A stretch of 64,000 nt of DNA, taken from the NCBI GenBank assembly GCA_964487845.1, contig CAZASK010000002.1:51692-115691 (forward strand), written 5' to 3'. The stretch is from CAZASK01 sp964487845. Lineage in GTDB: Bacteria; Chlamydiota; Chlamydiia; Chlamydiales; FEN-1388. The position numbers were made by a program, and so were the translations under genes. Shown piece by piece: positions 43,480 through 51,693 of this stretch. The notes beneath the pieces were generated by a model. It had not been told where the DNA came from. It saw only the letters and a list, made by a program, of their open reading frames with translations, and ran no database searches. Position 1 is the first letter of the stretch. Each line of letters starts with the position of its first letter.

Positions 43480-44331
43480 ATGGCTCTTTTAATGACGACG
43501 TTTGGATTTCTTTTTATCTTTTTTCTGTATTCGACAACGCAGTTTTCTAGGCTTCTTGAGTTTAGTTTAATGAATGAAGTATATGCTGAGGTGTATGATG
43601 AAAGTGAGGAGAAAATCAGAAAAGCCGTTGTGACGAGAGCCAATACAAATTATTATGCAGCAGCAAAATCATATGACGAAGAGCTAGAGCCTCCAGAAGA
43701 TGATGGTGTTGAGTCTGTTCCTCAGAGACAATCGACGCCTCGTCTATCGAGAAAACTCCACTTGCCTCAGCTGCTCAGTCAACAGCCCGCGCAGCCGCAT
43801 GATAAAACATATGAGGCTTCTCTTCTTCTTTTACAGCATCTCATTCGCACGCTGTATGGCGATGCTCCATTTTTCAAGGATGCGAAGGTGAAGCACCCAA
43901 AGCTAGAAGAAGAGCTTATTCATAAAGTATTGCTCCAAGTTCATGAGCATAAAATGAAGCTAGCAGAACACATTGCGAATATCGATTTAGAGGATGAAGA
44001 GTTGCAGGTTATCCTTTTTAAAATACTTGCGGGGTCAAAAAGAGGAGATGAAGAGGGTGGCTATCCTTCTTTACTGCAATTTATATCGTTTCAAAACAAG
44101 CCGCAGGCGGTCGCTGTATATTTGGCTCCTCGCGAGATTTTACTTGCCCTCTTTCAAGATGAGCAGGTGGTTTCTGATATTCTCACAGAGCGCAATACCC
44201 TCCATTCGATGGTAAAAAAGGAAAACATGAGCGCCCTCGAAGAGCAATTCAAGGCGCGATTTGCCTCAAAGCTGCCATCTTATATTGAGCCAAACATGGT
44301 CAGCTTTCGAGTGACGAAGACAAAGCCGTGA
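43480..44331 (+). CDS. Unknown single-membrane-segment protein, end of the gsp cluster
   Basis: The 283-residue protein starts with one hydrophobic segment (about 3-22, LLMTTFGFLFIFFLYSTTQF), then a charged helical body with a proline/glutamine-rich linker (about 75-115) and further helices. It occupies the place where GspK or GspL/M would be expected, but has no prepilin motif (no +5 glutamate pattern). A GspL/M-like or GspK-like function is possible from position and anchoring only. The ribosome site is poor (AGAGG lies 14 nt before the ATG). The gene ends 7 bp before the convergent helicase stop. Confidence 0.55.
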   Translation: MALLMTTFGFLFIFFLYSTTQFSRLLEFSLMNEVYAEVYDESEEKIRKAVVTRANTNYYAAAKSYDEELEPPEDDGVESVPQRQSTPRLSRKLHLPQLLSQQPAQPHDKTYEASLLLLQHLIRTLYGDAPFFKDAKVKHPKLEEELIHKVLLQVHEHKMKLAEHIANIDLEDEELQVILFKILAGSKRGDEEGGYPSLLQFISFQNKPQAVAVYLAPREILLALFQDEQVVSDILTERNTLHSMVKKENMSALEEQFKARFASKLPSYIEPNMVSFRVTKTKP

Positions 44332-44338
44332 TGCTGCC

Positions 44339-46303
44339 TTAGCGCATAACTGTTTTGAGATACTGTTTTGGGACTTCATATAAAAAGCGGCTTGTACGCA
44401 TGCTACGAAGTCCTCCCCATAGATATCTTTGCCTTGCGCAGCTAAGAAAGAGGATTTTCTTTGCCCTTGTCATCCCTACATAAAAGAGTCTGCGCTCTTC
44501 TTCTATTTGTTCTGGCTTCATTTTGGAGTTGATGTGGGGGAAAAGATCTTCTTCGAGGCCGACGACAAAGACGACATTAAATTCTAGTCCCTTTGCATTG
44601 TGGACGGTCATGATGTTGACGCGGTCTTGCTCGACATCCAAGGTGTCAGTAGCACTCACAAGAGCAATTTCTTCTAAAAACTTCTCTAGAGTAGCTTCTT
44701 GCTTTCCTTCTTCCCATTCGATTGCTTTTGCTACAAGTTCTTCTACGTTAGCGCGCCTTTCTTCTCTCGTTTCTGTATCGAGGTCGAGATATTGCAGATA
44801 TCCAGTATCAAAGACGGCTGCGCGCACTACTTCTGAAAGCGGCGGGGTTGAGTTGAGTTGCTGGAGTAGATTCATAATTCGAGCAAACTGACTCAATCCC
44901 TCTTTTTGTTTTGCGGTGAGGGACACTTCAAACCCGGAAAAATCGGTCGCCACGGCATAGGTGACACAGTCGAGTAGAGAAACCCCTTCTCGTTTTGCTT
45001 GGTAAGAGAGCTTATTTAAGACAACCTCCCCTAGGCCCCTCTTGGGTAAGTTGATGACTCTATTAAAGCTGACCTCATCATAAGGGTTTGCAAGAAGCTT
45101 TAGAAAACATAAAACGTCTTTAATTTCTTTTCTCAGATAAAAAGAGATGCCGCCAATGATCTTGTAGGGAATGCGTCTTGAGATAAGCGCATCTTCAAAA
45201 GGACGAGATTGAAAGTTTGTTCGGTAGAAGATTGCAATATCTGAATAGCGAACTCCTTGTTCCCTATGCAAAAATGCGATTTTTCCCGCTACAAATTCAG
45301 CTTCGCGACGCTCACTTTCAGCAGAAAAAAGTGTTATTTTTTCCCCTTCTCCGTGGGTGCTCCAAAGAGCTTTGTCAAAGCGCTGACTGTTGTTGGCGAT
45401 GACGCTATTAGCCGCTGATAGGATGGTCTCAGTGCTTCTATAATTTTGCTGGAGTTTTAATACAATGGCTCCAGGATATTCTTTTTCAAAGCGAAGGATG
45501 TGTTCGACAATAGCTCCGCGCCATGAATAGATGGATTGGTCTGGGTCTCCTACAACAAAGAGATTTCTCTCTTTTGCTGTCAAAAGCTGAATAAAGCGCG
45601 ATTGGCTGAAGTTTGTGTCTTGATATTCGTCGACGAGGATGAAGCGAAATCTGTTTTGATAGTATTCAAGAACTTCTGGAAATTGCTCCAAAAGAAGCAC
45701 AGGGAGATAGAGTAAGTCGTCAAAGTCAACAGCATTGCATTCTTTTAGTTTTCGGATGTAGCGCTCATATATTTCTGCATATCCATTTTCATCGATTTGC
45801 TTCGTCACCATTTCAGGGCGCAAGAGTCTGTTTTTGCAAGAGCTGATAAAAGAGGCAACAGCTTTGATTTCAATTTTTCCTTCGCTGCCAAATACCTCTT
45901 TTGCAGCTTGCCTCATCAGCTTATGCGTGTCTTCTTCATCATAGATTGCAAATTGTGGATTCATTCCTAGATGATGGATAGACTCTCTGAGCATGCGAGC
46001 ACCAAGGCTGTGGAATGTAGCTACTGTCACAGGCTCATGTGTAAATTTAGCAACTCGCTCTTTCATCTCCTGTGCCGCTTTATTTGTAAAAGTAACAGCG
46101 AGGATGGAGTTGGCAGGAATGCCATTTGCGATGAGGTTTGCGATCCGTAGTGTGACGACGCGTGTTTTCCCAGATCCTGCTCCTGCGAGTACAAGAGCTG
46201 GTCCATAAAGATGATGCACAGCGCTCTGTTGCTCGGGATTTAAGCCAGCGATAAGTGTGTCAAGCTCTTGTCTGTCTTTACCTGCATGTAATAGATCTTG
46301 CAT
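44339..46303 (-). CDS. UvrD/PcrA-type superfamily 1 DNA helicase
   Basis: 3'-5' helicase for nucleotide-excision and mismatch repair or clearing replication obstacles. The 654-residue protein has all SF1A motifs: Q-motif LNPEQQSAV, motif I AGAGSGKT, Ia TFTNKAAQEM, II VDEYQDTN, III VGDPDQSIYSWRGA, IV LQQNYRST, V TVHNAKGLEFNVVFV and VI VGMTRAKK. It matches the length of chlamydial UvrD. The 57-bp gap to the divergent muramidase gene should hold both promoters. Choice between UvrD, PcrA and Rep is not clear. Confidence 0.95.
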   Translation of the reverse strand: MQDLLHAGKDRQELDTLIAGLNPEQQSAVHHLYGPALVLAGAGSGKTRVVTLRIANLIANGIPANSILAVTFTNKAAQEMKERVAKFTHEPVTVATFHSLGARMLRESIHHLGMNPQFAIYDEEDTHKLMRQAAKEVFGSEGKIEIKAVASFISSCKNRLLRPEMVTKQIDENGYAEIYERYIRKLKECNAVDFDDLLYLPVLLLEQFPEVLEYYQNRFRFILVDEYQDTNFSQSRFIQLLTAKERNLFVVGDPDQSIYSWRGAIVEHILRFEKEYPGAIVLKLQQNYRSTETILSAANSVIANNSQRFDKALWSTHGEGEKITLFSAESERREAEFVAGKIAFLHREQGVRYSDIAIFYRTNFQSRPFEDALISRRIPYKIIGGISFYLRKEIKDVLCFLKLLANPYDEVSFNRVINLPKRGLGEVVLNKLSYQAKREGVSLLDCVTYAVATDFSGFEVSLTAKQKEGLSQFARIMNLLQQLNSTPPLSEVVRAAVFDTGYLQYLDLDTETREERRANVEELVAKAIEWEEGKQEATLEKFLEEIALVSATDTLDVEQDRVNIMTVHNAKGLEFNVVFVVGLEEDLFPHINSKMKPEQIEEERRLFYVGMTRAKKILFLSCARQRYLWGGLRSMRTSRFLYEVPKQYLKTVMR

Positions 46304-46360
46304 GAATGCTCAAATTTTATATGATGGAAGAGCTGCAATCATACCTTAAATACAGGTCAT

Positions 46361-47611
46361 ATGTCATTACGAGAGTTGCTGAAATATCTCTTTTTTTTTC
46401 TGATCATCATATATGCAAGCACAGTCCATGCTGCTATTTCTCTTGGTGTGGATCAGCTTTTTTTCGAAGATGGCGTGAAATTGCTGCAAGGGAAAAATAT
46501 CGGCCTTGTAACGAATCAAACAGGGGTTAATTCACGTTATATTTCAACGATTGATTTGTTAAAAGAGAATCAAAAAAAATATCAGTACCATCTTTCAGCA
46601 CTTTTTGCTCCCGAACATGGACTCTATGGCGAAGGATATGCAGGAGAAAAGATCGAAAGTGGTAAAACGGCTTCTGGAATCCCTATTTTCAGTCTTCATG
46701 GAGCAACCAGGCGCCCTACTAAGGAGATGCTGAGAGGCTTAACACTCATTATTTTCGATATCCAGGATATTGGATCAAGGAGTTATACCTACTTATCGAC
46801 GCTTTTTTATGTGATGGAAGAGGCTGCAAAGGCACATATTCCGGTACTTGTTTTGGATCGCCCCAATCCTCTAGGGGGGCTACTGGTTGATGGACCGATG
46901 TTGGAAAGTGAGTTTCGCTCTTTTGTGGGGTATGCGAATGTGGCCTACTGTCATGGGATGACGGCTGGAGAACTTGCCCTCTTCTTCAATGAAGAGTATA
47001 AAATAGGCTGCGAGCTTCATGTTTTGTATATGAGGGGGTGGAGGCGAAGTATGCTCTTTCATGAGACGGGGTTGCAGTGGATTCCGACGAGTCCTAACAT
47101 TCCTGATGCAAAAGTTGCTTTCCATTATCCTGCTGTAGGGATGCTCGGAGAGTTAGAGGTCGCATCGATAGGTGTTCATTACACACTTCCTTTTCAGCTT
47201 GTGGCAGCTCCCTGGATTAACGGGGAAAAACTTGCTACTCTCCTTAATCAATATGCTCTTCCTGGGGTGCATTTCGTAGCTACATACTGTAAGCCTGTCT
47301 CTGGAAGATATGCAAAACAAGTATGTAAAGGAGTACTGGTTTTGATTACAGACAAAAAGGTATTTCGTCCCTATGCCACGCAATGTGCTATCTTCCATGC
47401 GTTGAAAAAATATTCGCCTAAGACCTTTCTTGCTTGTCTGCATGCGTCGGATGCAAAGAGAGATTTTTTTTATAAAATATGTGGGACAAAAAAGATTTTT
47501 GAGCTTCTGAGTCAAGAAGAGTGCTCATTCAAATCCCTTCTCTCTATTCATGAAAAAGAACGAGAGCGATTTATCGCAATCAGGAGAAAGTACCTCAAAT
47601 ACGACCCGTAA
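46361..47611 (+). CDS. NamZ-like exo-N-acetylmuramidase (DUF1343)
   Basis: The 416-residue protein has a signal peptide (about 1-24, YLFFFLIIIYASTVHA) and a full DUF1343 domain: GLVTNQTGVN (about 50), LFAPEHGLYGEGYAGEKI (about 85), SLHGATRRPTKEML, IIFDIQDIGSRSYTYLSTL and LDRPNPLGG, then EGVH-type motifs altered to ASIGVHYTLPF. A characterised member, NamZ of Bacillus subtilis (GH171), releases MurNAc from peptidoglycan ends. A periplasmic wall-recycling or trimming role fits the thin, transient chlamydial peptidoglycan. CAGG precedes the ATG by 5 nt. The groE operon follows. Confidence 0.85.
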   Translation: MSLRELLKYLFFFLIIIYASTVHAAISLGVDQLFFEDGVKLLQGKNIGLVTNQTGVNSRYISTIDLLKENQKKYQYHLSALFAPEHGLYGEGYAGEKIESGKTASGIPIFSLHGATRRPTKEMLRGLTLIIFDIQDIGSRSYTYLSTLFYVMEEAAKAHIPVLVLDRPNPLGGLLVDGPMLESEFRSFVGYANVAYCHGMTAGELALFFNEEYKIGCELHVLYMRGWRRSMLFHETGLQWIPTSPNIPDAKVAFHYPAVGMLGELEVASIGVHYTLPFQLVAAPWINGEKLATLLNQYALPGVHFVATYCKPVSGRYAKQVCKGVLVLITDKKVFRPYATQCAIFHALKKYSPKTFLACLHASDAKRDFFYKICGTKKIFELLSQEECSFKSLLSIHEKERERFIAIRRKYLKYDP

Positions 47612-47620
47612 AAAGCATAT

Positions 47621-47647
47621 CTAGCACTCAAAGCTCTTTTCTGCTAA
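47621..47647 (+). promoter_or_regulatory. Degenerate CIRCE operator of groESL
   Basis: CTAGCACTC, a 9-nt spacer, then TTCTGCTAA. Against the consensus TTAGCACTC-N9-GAGTGCTAA the left arm matches 8 of 9 and the right arm 6 of 9, with exact spacer length. Placed about 130 bp before groES, it is the expected site for the HrcA repressor, which controls groE in Chlamydia. Confidence 0.75.
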
Positions 47648-47654
47648 AACATGA

Positions 47655-47683
47655 TTGACCTAAATACAGTATTTCCGTAGACT
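47655..47683 (+). promoter_or_regulatory. Candidate groE promoter
   Basis: TTGACC (47655-47660), 17-nt spacer and TAGACT (47678-47683) lie just downstream of the CIRCE element. The -10 box overlaps the first arm of the hairpin at 47675. An alternative -35, TTGACG, occurs at 47709-47714 but has no good -10. Confidence 0.5.
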
Positions 47684-47710
47684 GACACCACTCGGCTGTC
47701 TACGGTTTTT
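47675..47710 (+). terminator. Hairpin plus T-run between CIRCE and groES
   Basis: Arms CCGTAGAC (47675-47682) and GTCTACGG (47698-47705), 15-nt loop, then TTTTT. The form is that of a rho-independent terminator, reading after the muramidase gene. If the groE start lies upstream of it, it would sit in the groE leader and act as an attenuator. Confidence 0.65.
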
Positions 47711-47775
47711 GACGCTCGCTCATCCAAAAACTGTAAGAGGCATGGGTTTCATCTAAGTTACATTTGGAGTTTTAT

Positions 47776-48051
47776 ATGAAGTTACAACCACTTGGAAATC
47801 GAGTTCTCGTTCGAAGATCAAAAGTAAAAGTTTCAAAGGGCGGCATCTTGCTTCCTGAAGGTGCGCAGGAAAAACCGAAAGAGGGTTTAGTGATTGCGTG
47901 TGGTCCTGGAAAAGAAAAAGAGCCTATGGATGTAAAAGTAGGTGATACAGTGCTTTTTTCTTCTTACGCGGGCACTGAAGTAAAAAGTCAAGATAGTGAA
48001 GAAGAGTTACTTATTTTATCTCAGGATGAGATTCTCGGAATTGTTGGATAA
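47776..48051 (+). CDS. groES: Co-chaperonin GroES
   Basis: Heptameric lid of the GroEL chamber. The chosen ATG (MKLQPLGNRVLVRR, 91 residues) has GGAG 6 nt upstream; a TTG 12 bp earlier is less likely. Family marks include the mobile loop SKGGILLPEGAQEKPKEG and the core VGDTVLFSSYAGTEV. It lies 24 bp before groEL in the usual operon, behind CIRCE. Confidence 0.95.
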   Translation: MKLQPLGNRVLVRRSKVKVSKGGILLPEGAQEKPKEGLVIACGPGKEKEPMDVKVGDTVLFSSYAGTEVKSQDSEEELLILSQDEILGIVG

Positions 48052-48075
48052 ATTTACATACAAGAGATACGCAAT

Positions 48076-49752
48076 ATGGCAAAGTTACTTCAATTTAACG
48101 AAGATGCATTAAAAGCTCTTCAAAAAGGTGTGAGCACGCTTGCAAAAGCAGTGAAGGTCACCCTCGGTCCAAAGGGCAGAAATGTCGTCATCAATAAAAG
48201 CTATGGATCTCCTCTTTCTACAAAAGATGGCGTGACGGTAGCAAAAGAAATCACACTCAAAGATAAATTTGAGAACATGGGCGCCCAGATCGTCAAAGAG
48301 GTGGCTTCAAAGACAAGTGATGTGGCAGGAGATGGTACTACTACAGCGATCGTTCTTGCAGAAGCTATTTTTAATGCAGGTTTAAAAAACGTAGCCGCTG
48401 GCGCAAATCCGATGTCCGTAAAGCGCGGAATTGAAAAAGCAGTGGATGCGATTGTCAAAGCAATAGATGCGTTGGCAACACCAGTGCGCAGCGCAGAAGA
48501 GATCAAGCAGATTGCGACTATTTCTGCAAATAACGATCCAGAAATTGGCGCTATCATTGCAGAAGCGATGGAGAAAGTAGGCAAAGATGGAATTATCTCT
48601 GTTACTGAAGCGAAAGGTATTGAGACAACACTTGATGTGGTAGAAGGTCTACAGACGGATAAGGGCTATCTCTCCCCCTACTTTGTCACAAATGCTGAAA
48701 ATATGACATGCGAGCTCGATAATGCTGCTATTTTGATTACAGATAAAAAAATATCTTCTTCTCAGCAGCTTTTGCCACTTCTTGAAAAATATATGCAGAA
48801 GTCAAAAAAACCACTTCTTATCATGGCAGAAGATGTGGATGCCGATGCATTGGCGATGCTTGTCGTAAATAAGCTGAAAGGGGGCATGGCTGTCTGTGCT
48901 GTAAAAGCTCCTGGCTTTGGAGATCGTAAAAAAGCGATGCTGCAAGATATTGCAGTGCTGACAGGCGCTACTGTCATCTCTGAAGAAGTAGGGCTTAAAT
49001 TAGAGCAGGCTGAACCTACGATGTTAGGGCAGGCAAAGTCTATCAAAGTATCTAAAGATGCTACTACTATTATCGATGGAGCAGGCGATCAAAAGCAGAT
49101 TTTAGATCGAGTAAAACAACTTAAAGCAGAAATGGCACATACGAGCTCTTCATATGATAAAGAAAAGCTTGAAGAGCGCCTTGCTAAATTAGCAGGCGGT
49201 GTTGCAGTCATCAACCTGGGTGCTGCTACAGAAACAGAGCTAAAAGAGAAAAAAGCTCGTGTAGAAGATGCCTTACATGCCACAAGAGCTGCAGTAGCAG
49301 AGGGTATTGTTCCTGGCGGTGGAGTAGCATTGTTACGCGCTGTACGAGCTCTCGATAAGTTGAAAGTAAGCGCAGAAGAACAAGTTGGCGTTGACATCAT
49401 CAGAGCAAGTGTCTTTGAGCCTGCTATTGCAATAGCAAACAACTGCGGCAAAAAGGGACCTTTGGTAGCAGAAAAAATATATGAAGGTGAGCTTGGATAT
49501 AACGGCCTCACTGACAAATTTGAAGATCTTGTGAAAGCAGGCGTCATCGATCCTAGCAAGGTTACAAAGACGGCGCTCACAAACGCTGCCTCTGTAGCTT
49601 CGCTTCTCTTGACAACAGCATGCATGATCACCGACAAGCCAAAGCTTGAAAAAGCAGGAGCCCCTATGGGCATGGGTGGCGGTATGGGTGGAATGGGCGG
49701 CATGCCAGGTATGGGTGGCATGGGCGACTTCGGCGGAATGGGCGATTTTTAA
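48076..49752 (+). CDS. groEL: Chaperonin GroEL
   Basis: ATP-dependent folding chamber, 558 residues. Nucleotide-site motifs GPKGRNVVI, KDGVTVAKEI and AGDGTTTAIVLAEAI, the apical-domain ERG, and the C-terminal GGM-rich tail (GMGGGMGGMGGMPGMGG) are all present. The intact ATPase aspartate and C-terminal repeats indicate the functional main copy, in contrast to the diverged extra GroELs found in Chlamydiota. AAGAGA lies 6 nt before the ATG. A strong hairpin follows. Confidence 0.97.
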   Translation: MAKLLQFNEDALKALQKGVSTLAKAVKVTLGPKGRNVVINKSYGSPLSTKDGVTVAKEITLKDKFENMGAQIVKEVASKTSDVAGDGTTTAIVLAEAIFNAGLKNVAAGANPMSVKRGIEKAVDAIVKAIDALATPVRSAEEIKQIATISANNDPEIGAIIAEAMEKVGKDGIISVTEAKGIETTLDVVEGLQTDKGYLSPYFVTNAENMTCELDNAAILITDKKISSSQQLLPLLEKYMQKSKKPLLIMAEDVDADALAMLVVNKLKGGMAVCAVKAPGFGDRKKAMLQDIAVLTGATVISEEVGLKLEQAEPTMLGQAKSIKVSKDATTIIDGAGDQKQILDRVKQLKAEMAHTSSSYDKEKLEERLAKLAGGVAVINLGAATETELKEKKARVEDALHATRAAVAEGIVPGGGVALLRAVRALDKLKVSAEEQVGVDIIRASVFEPAIAIANNCGKKGPLVAEKIYEGELGYNGLTDKFEDLVKAGVIDPSKVTKTALTNAASVASLLLTTACMITDKPKLEKAGAPMGMGGGMGGMGGMPGMGGMGDFGGMGDF

Positions 49753-49767
49753 AAAACCGTGACGAAT

Positions 49768-49796
49768 CCTTCGAGAGATGTAGTGTCTCTCGAAGG
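49768..49796 (+). terminator. Terminator-like hairpin after groEL
   Basis: Perfect 11-bp arms CCTTCGAGAGA and TCTCTCGAAGG enclose a 7-nt loop. No strong T-run follows (GTGTCCCTT), so termination may be partial; the next gene on this strand starts 32 bp later. Confidence 0.65.
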
Positions 49797-49828
49797 GTGT
49801 CCCTTCAATAAAAAGGCAATTACTCAAT

Positions 49829-50077
49829 ATGCCAATATATGAATATACATGTGATGCATGCTCTCAGTCGCTGGAGTTGATGCAAAAGATAACAGATGCT
49901 GCTCCTGAAAGTTGTCCTCATTGTGGCAAAAAGACGTTGCGTCGTATTTTCCAATCTTTATCCCTCCAATTTCAAGGAAGCGGTTTTTACATCAACGACT
50001 ATTCAAAGGAAGCGTCTGCGGCACAAGGGCCAAAGCATGGCTGTAAATCTGGCTGTGGATGTAAAATTAAAGCTTAG
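49829..50077 (+). CDS. FmdB-type zinc-ribbon protein
   Basis: The 82-residue protein opens with MPIYEYTCDACSQSLELMQK, has a second CPHCG pair around residue 32, and ends in a cysteine/glycine cluster (CKSGCGCK) that may bind metal. This matches the FmdB/CxxC_CxxC_SSSS putative regulatory family, whose role is not established. It follows groEL and overlaps the convergent trkH gene by 4 bp. Confidence 0.8.
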   Translation: MPIYEYTCDACSQSLELMQKITDAAPESCPHCGKKTLRRIFQSLSLQFQGSGFYINDYSKEASAAQGPKHGCKSGCGCKIKA

Positions 50078-51693
50078 TCTTTCTTCCAAAAGGAGGGAAG
50101 GAAGATCGCAAGCCAGATGTAAAATTCTAATCTTCCGAGTAGCATCCAGGCCATGCTGATCAATTTCGGTAGAGTACCTAAAAAAGCGCAGCTTGATGTG
50201 GGGCCTGCCATTCTGAACGCACAGCCTACATTGCTTAGCAAAGATCCACTCAGGCCCAGCGCTGTCTCTGGATCCACTCCACAAAAGACAAGTCCTAAAA
50301 TGCCAACAAGCGCGATTCCCATCATGATAAGAAAGAAGGCAAGAACACCAAATGCGGTTTCATTATTTATCTCGCGATCCCCCACGCGAATAGGCCTTAT
50401 TTGATTACGGTTGAAAATTGAGTGAACAGCCGAGCGAGCACATTGAAATAAAATGCAGACGCGAATGATTTTCAGTCCTCCCGCAGTAGATCCCGCCATC
50501 CCACCACAATACATGAGTACAAGCATGATCGTTTGCCCTAAAAAGGGCCATTGGTCATAGTCAATCGAGGTAAAGCCTGTTGTAGTAATCGCTGTGATCA
50601 CTTGAAAAAAACCATAGCGGAACGCTTCTTCTACGCTATACGTTCCTACATATCCTGAATCGGTAAGAGTGAATTTTTTAGCTCCTATAATATCCCAAGA
50701 AACAATACATCCTAAGATAGCGATAAGCGCTAAAAAGACAAATAGCTCAAGTTGAAACAACTTGAACAGCTTTCCTTTCCAGAGATCATAGAAAAGTGCA
50801 AAGTTAATTGCTCCTAAAACCATAAAAATCATTGTGATGACTTCTGCGCTCAAGGAATTGTAAGAGGCAATGCCTGCATTTGTAACGGAAAATCCTCCAG
50901 TAGCAAGGGCAGAAAATGAGGTGCAGATAGCATCAAAAATTTTCATATTAGGGACAAAAAATATAAATGCGCTGATGCATAACAGTGTCAATACAAGATA
51001 GATAAGAGCAAGCACAAGAGATGTTTTTCTGGCTTGTGGAAAGAGCGGGGAGAATACAGGGCCTGTAGATTCGTAGCGAAAGAGCATGCGTCCTCTTTGT
51101 CCAAGCGCTGGCAATAGTGCAACGAAGAGAAAGACAACGCCCAGGCCTCCTACCCAGTTTAAAAATGCCCTCCAAAAAAGCAGCGCTTTTGGTACAGCTT
51201 CGATTCCTGTTGCTACAATTTTTCCATTGCTATCGAAAAGAGGCTTGATAGTTCCATAAAATGTGTATTCGATATACTGAAAACCGTAAAAAACGCTTTG
51301 GATGGGGATTTCTTTGCCATGTGGATCATACTGCTTCGGATGTAAGATGGAGATTCCTGTTGTAGTAAGTCCTGAGACGACTTCAAAGCAGGCGTCAAGA
51401 AAATGATCCAGCACGCCGCTCATGGTAAAGGGAAGGGCTGCGAAAATAATACTTAAAATCCATATGCTCACAACTGCGAGAAGGACTTCTTTGAGTTGCA
51501 AGGAGCGATCAGTTTTTTGAGCAATTCGTCTCATGATCCATGCTGAGGCAGAGCAGAGAAGAAGTGATTCCAAAAAGGCAATCGCGACTGCCGATTCGTG
51601 AAACCACACACCTACACAGGCGCCGATGGCAAGAAAACATGCCATGATGTAAAGATAGGCTCCTGTAATTCTCACAATGCCAAGTACATTCAT
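50074..51693 (-). CDS. trkH: Potassium uptake channel subunit TrkH
   Basis: Membrane pore of the Trk potassium system. The 539-residue protein has four membrane-pore-membrane repeats with filter-like loops GLTTTGISIL, SALATGGFSV, AITTTGFTSI and SNVGCAFRM, each with the key glycine. About ten to twelve membrane segments. A 50-residue extracytoplasmic insertion follows the first loop (about 120-170, HPKQYDPHGKEIPIQ). The start overlaps the trkA stop by one base (TGATG), giving a trkA-trkH operon. Confidence 0.93.
   Translation of the reverse strand: MNVLGIVRITGAYLYIMACFLAIGACVGVWFHESAVAIAFLESLLLCSASAWIMRRIAQKTDRSLQLKEVLLAVVSIWILSIIFAALPFTMSGVLDHFLDACFEVVSGLTTTGISILHPKQYDPHGKEIPIQSVFYGFQYIEYTFYGTIKPLFDSNGKIVATGIEAVPKALLFWRAFLNWVGGLGVVFLFVALLPALGQRGRMLFRYESTGPVFSPLFPQARKTSLVLALIYLVLTLLCISAFIFFVPNMKIFDAICTSFSALATGGFSVTNAGIASYNSLSAEVITMIFMVLGAINFALFYDLWKGKLFKLFQLELFVFLALIAILGCIVSWDIIGAKKFTLTDSGYVGTYSVEEAFRYGFFQVITAITTTGFTSIDYDQWPFLGQTIMLVLMYCGGMAGSTAGGLKIIRVCILFQCARSAVHSIFNRNQIRPIRVGDREINNETAFGVLAFFLIMMGIALVGILGLVFCGVDPETALGLSGSLLSNVGCAFRMAGPTSSCAFLGTLPKLISMAWMLLGRLEFYIWLAIFLPSFWKKD

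Noticed and set aside
49089..49721. Minus-strand open frame of 210 codons inside groEL
   Set aside because: Antisense of the GroEL coding sequence; its proline-rich start is the complement of the GGM tail.
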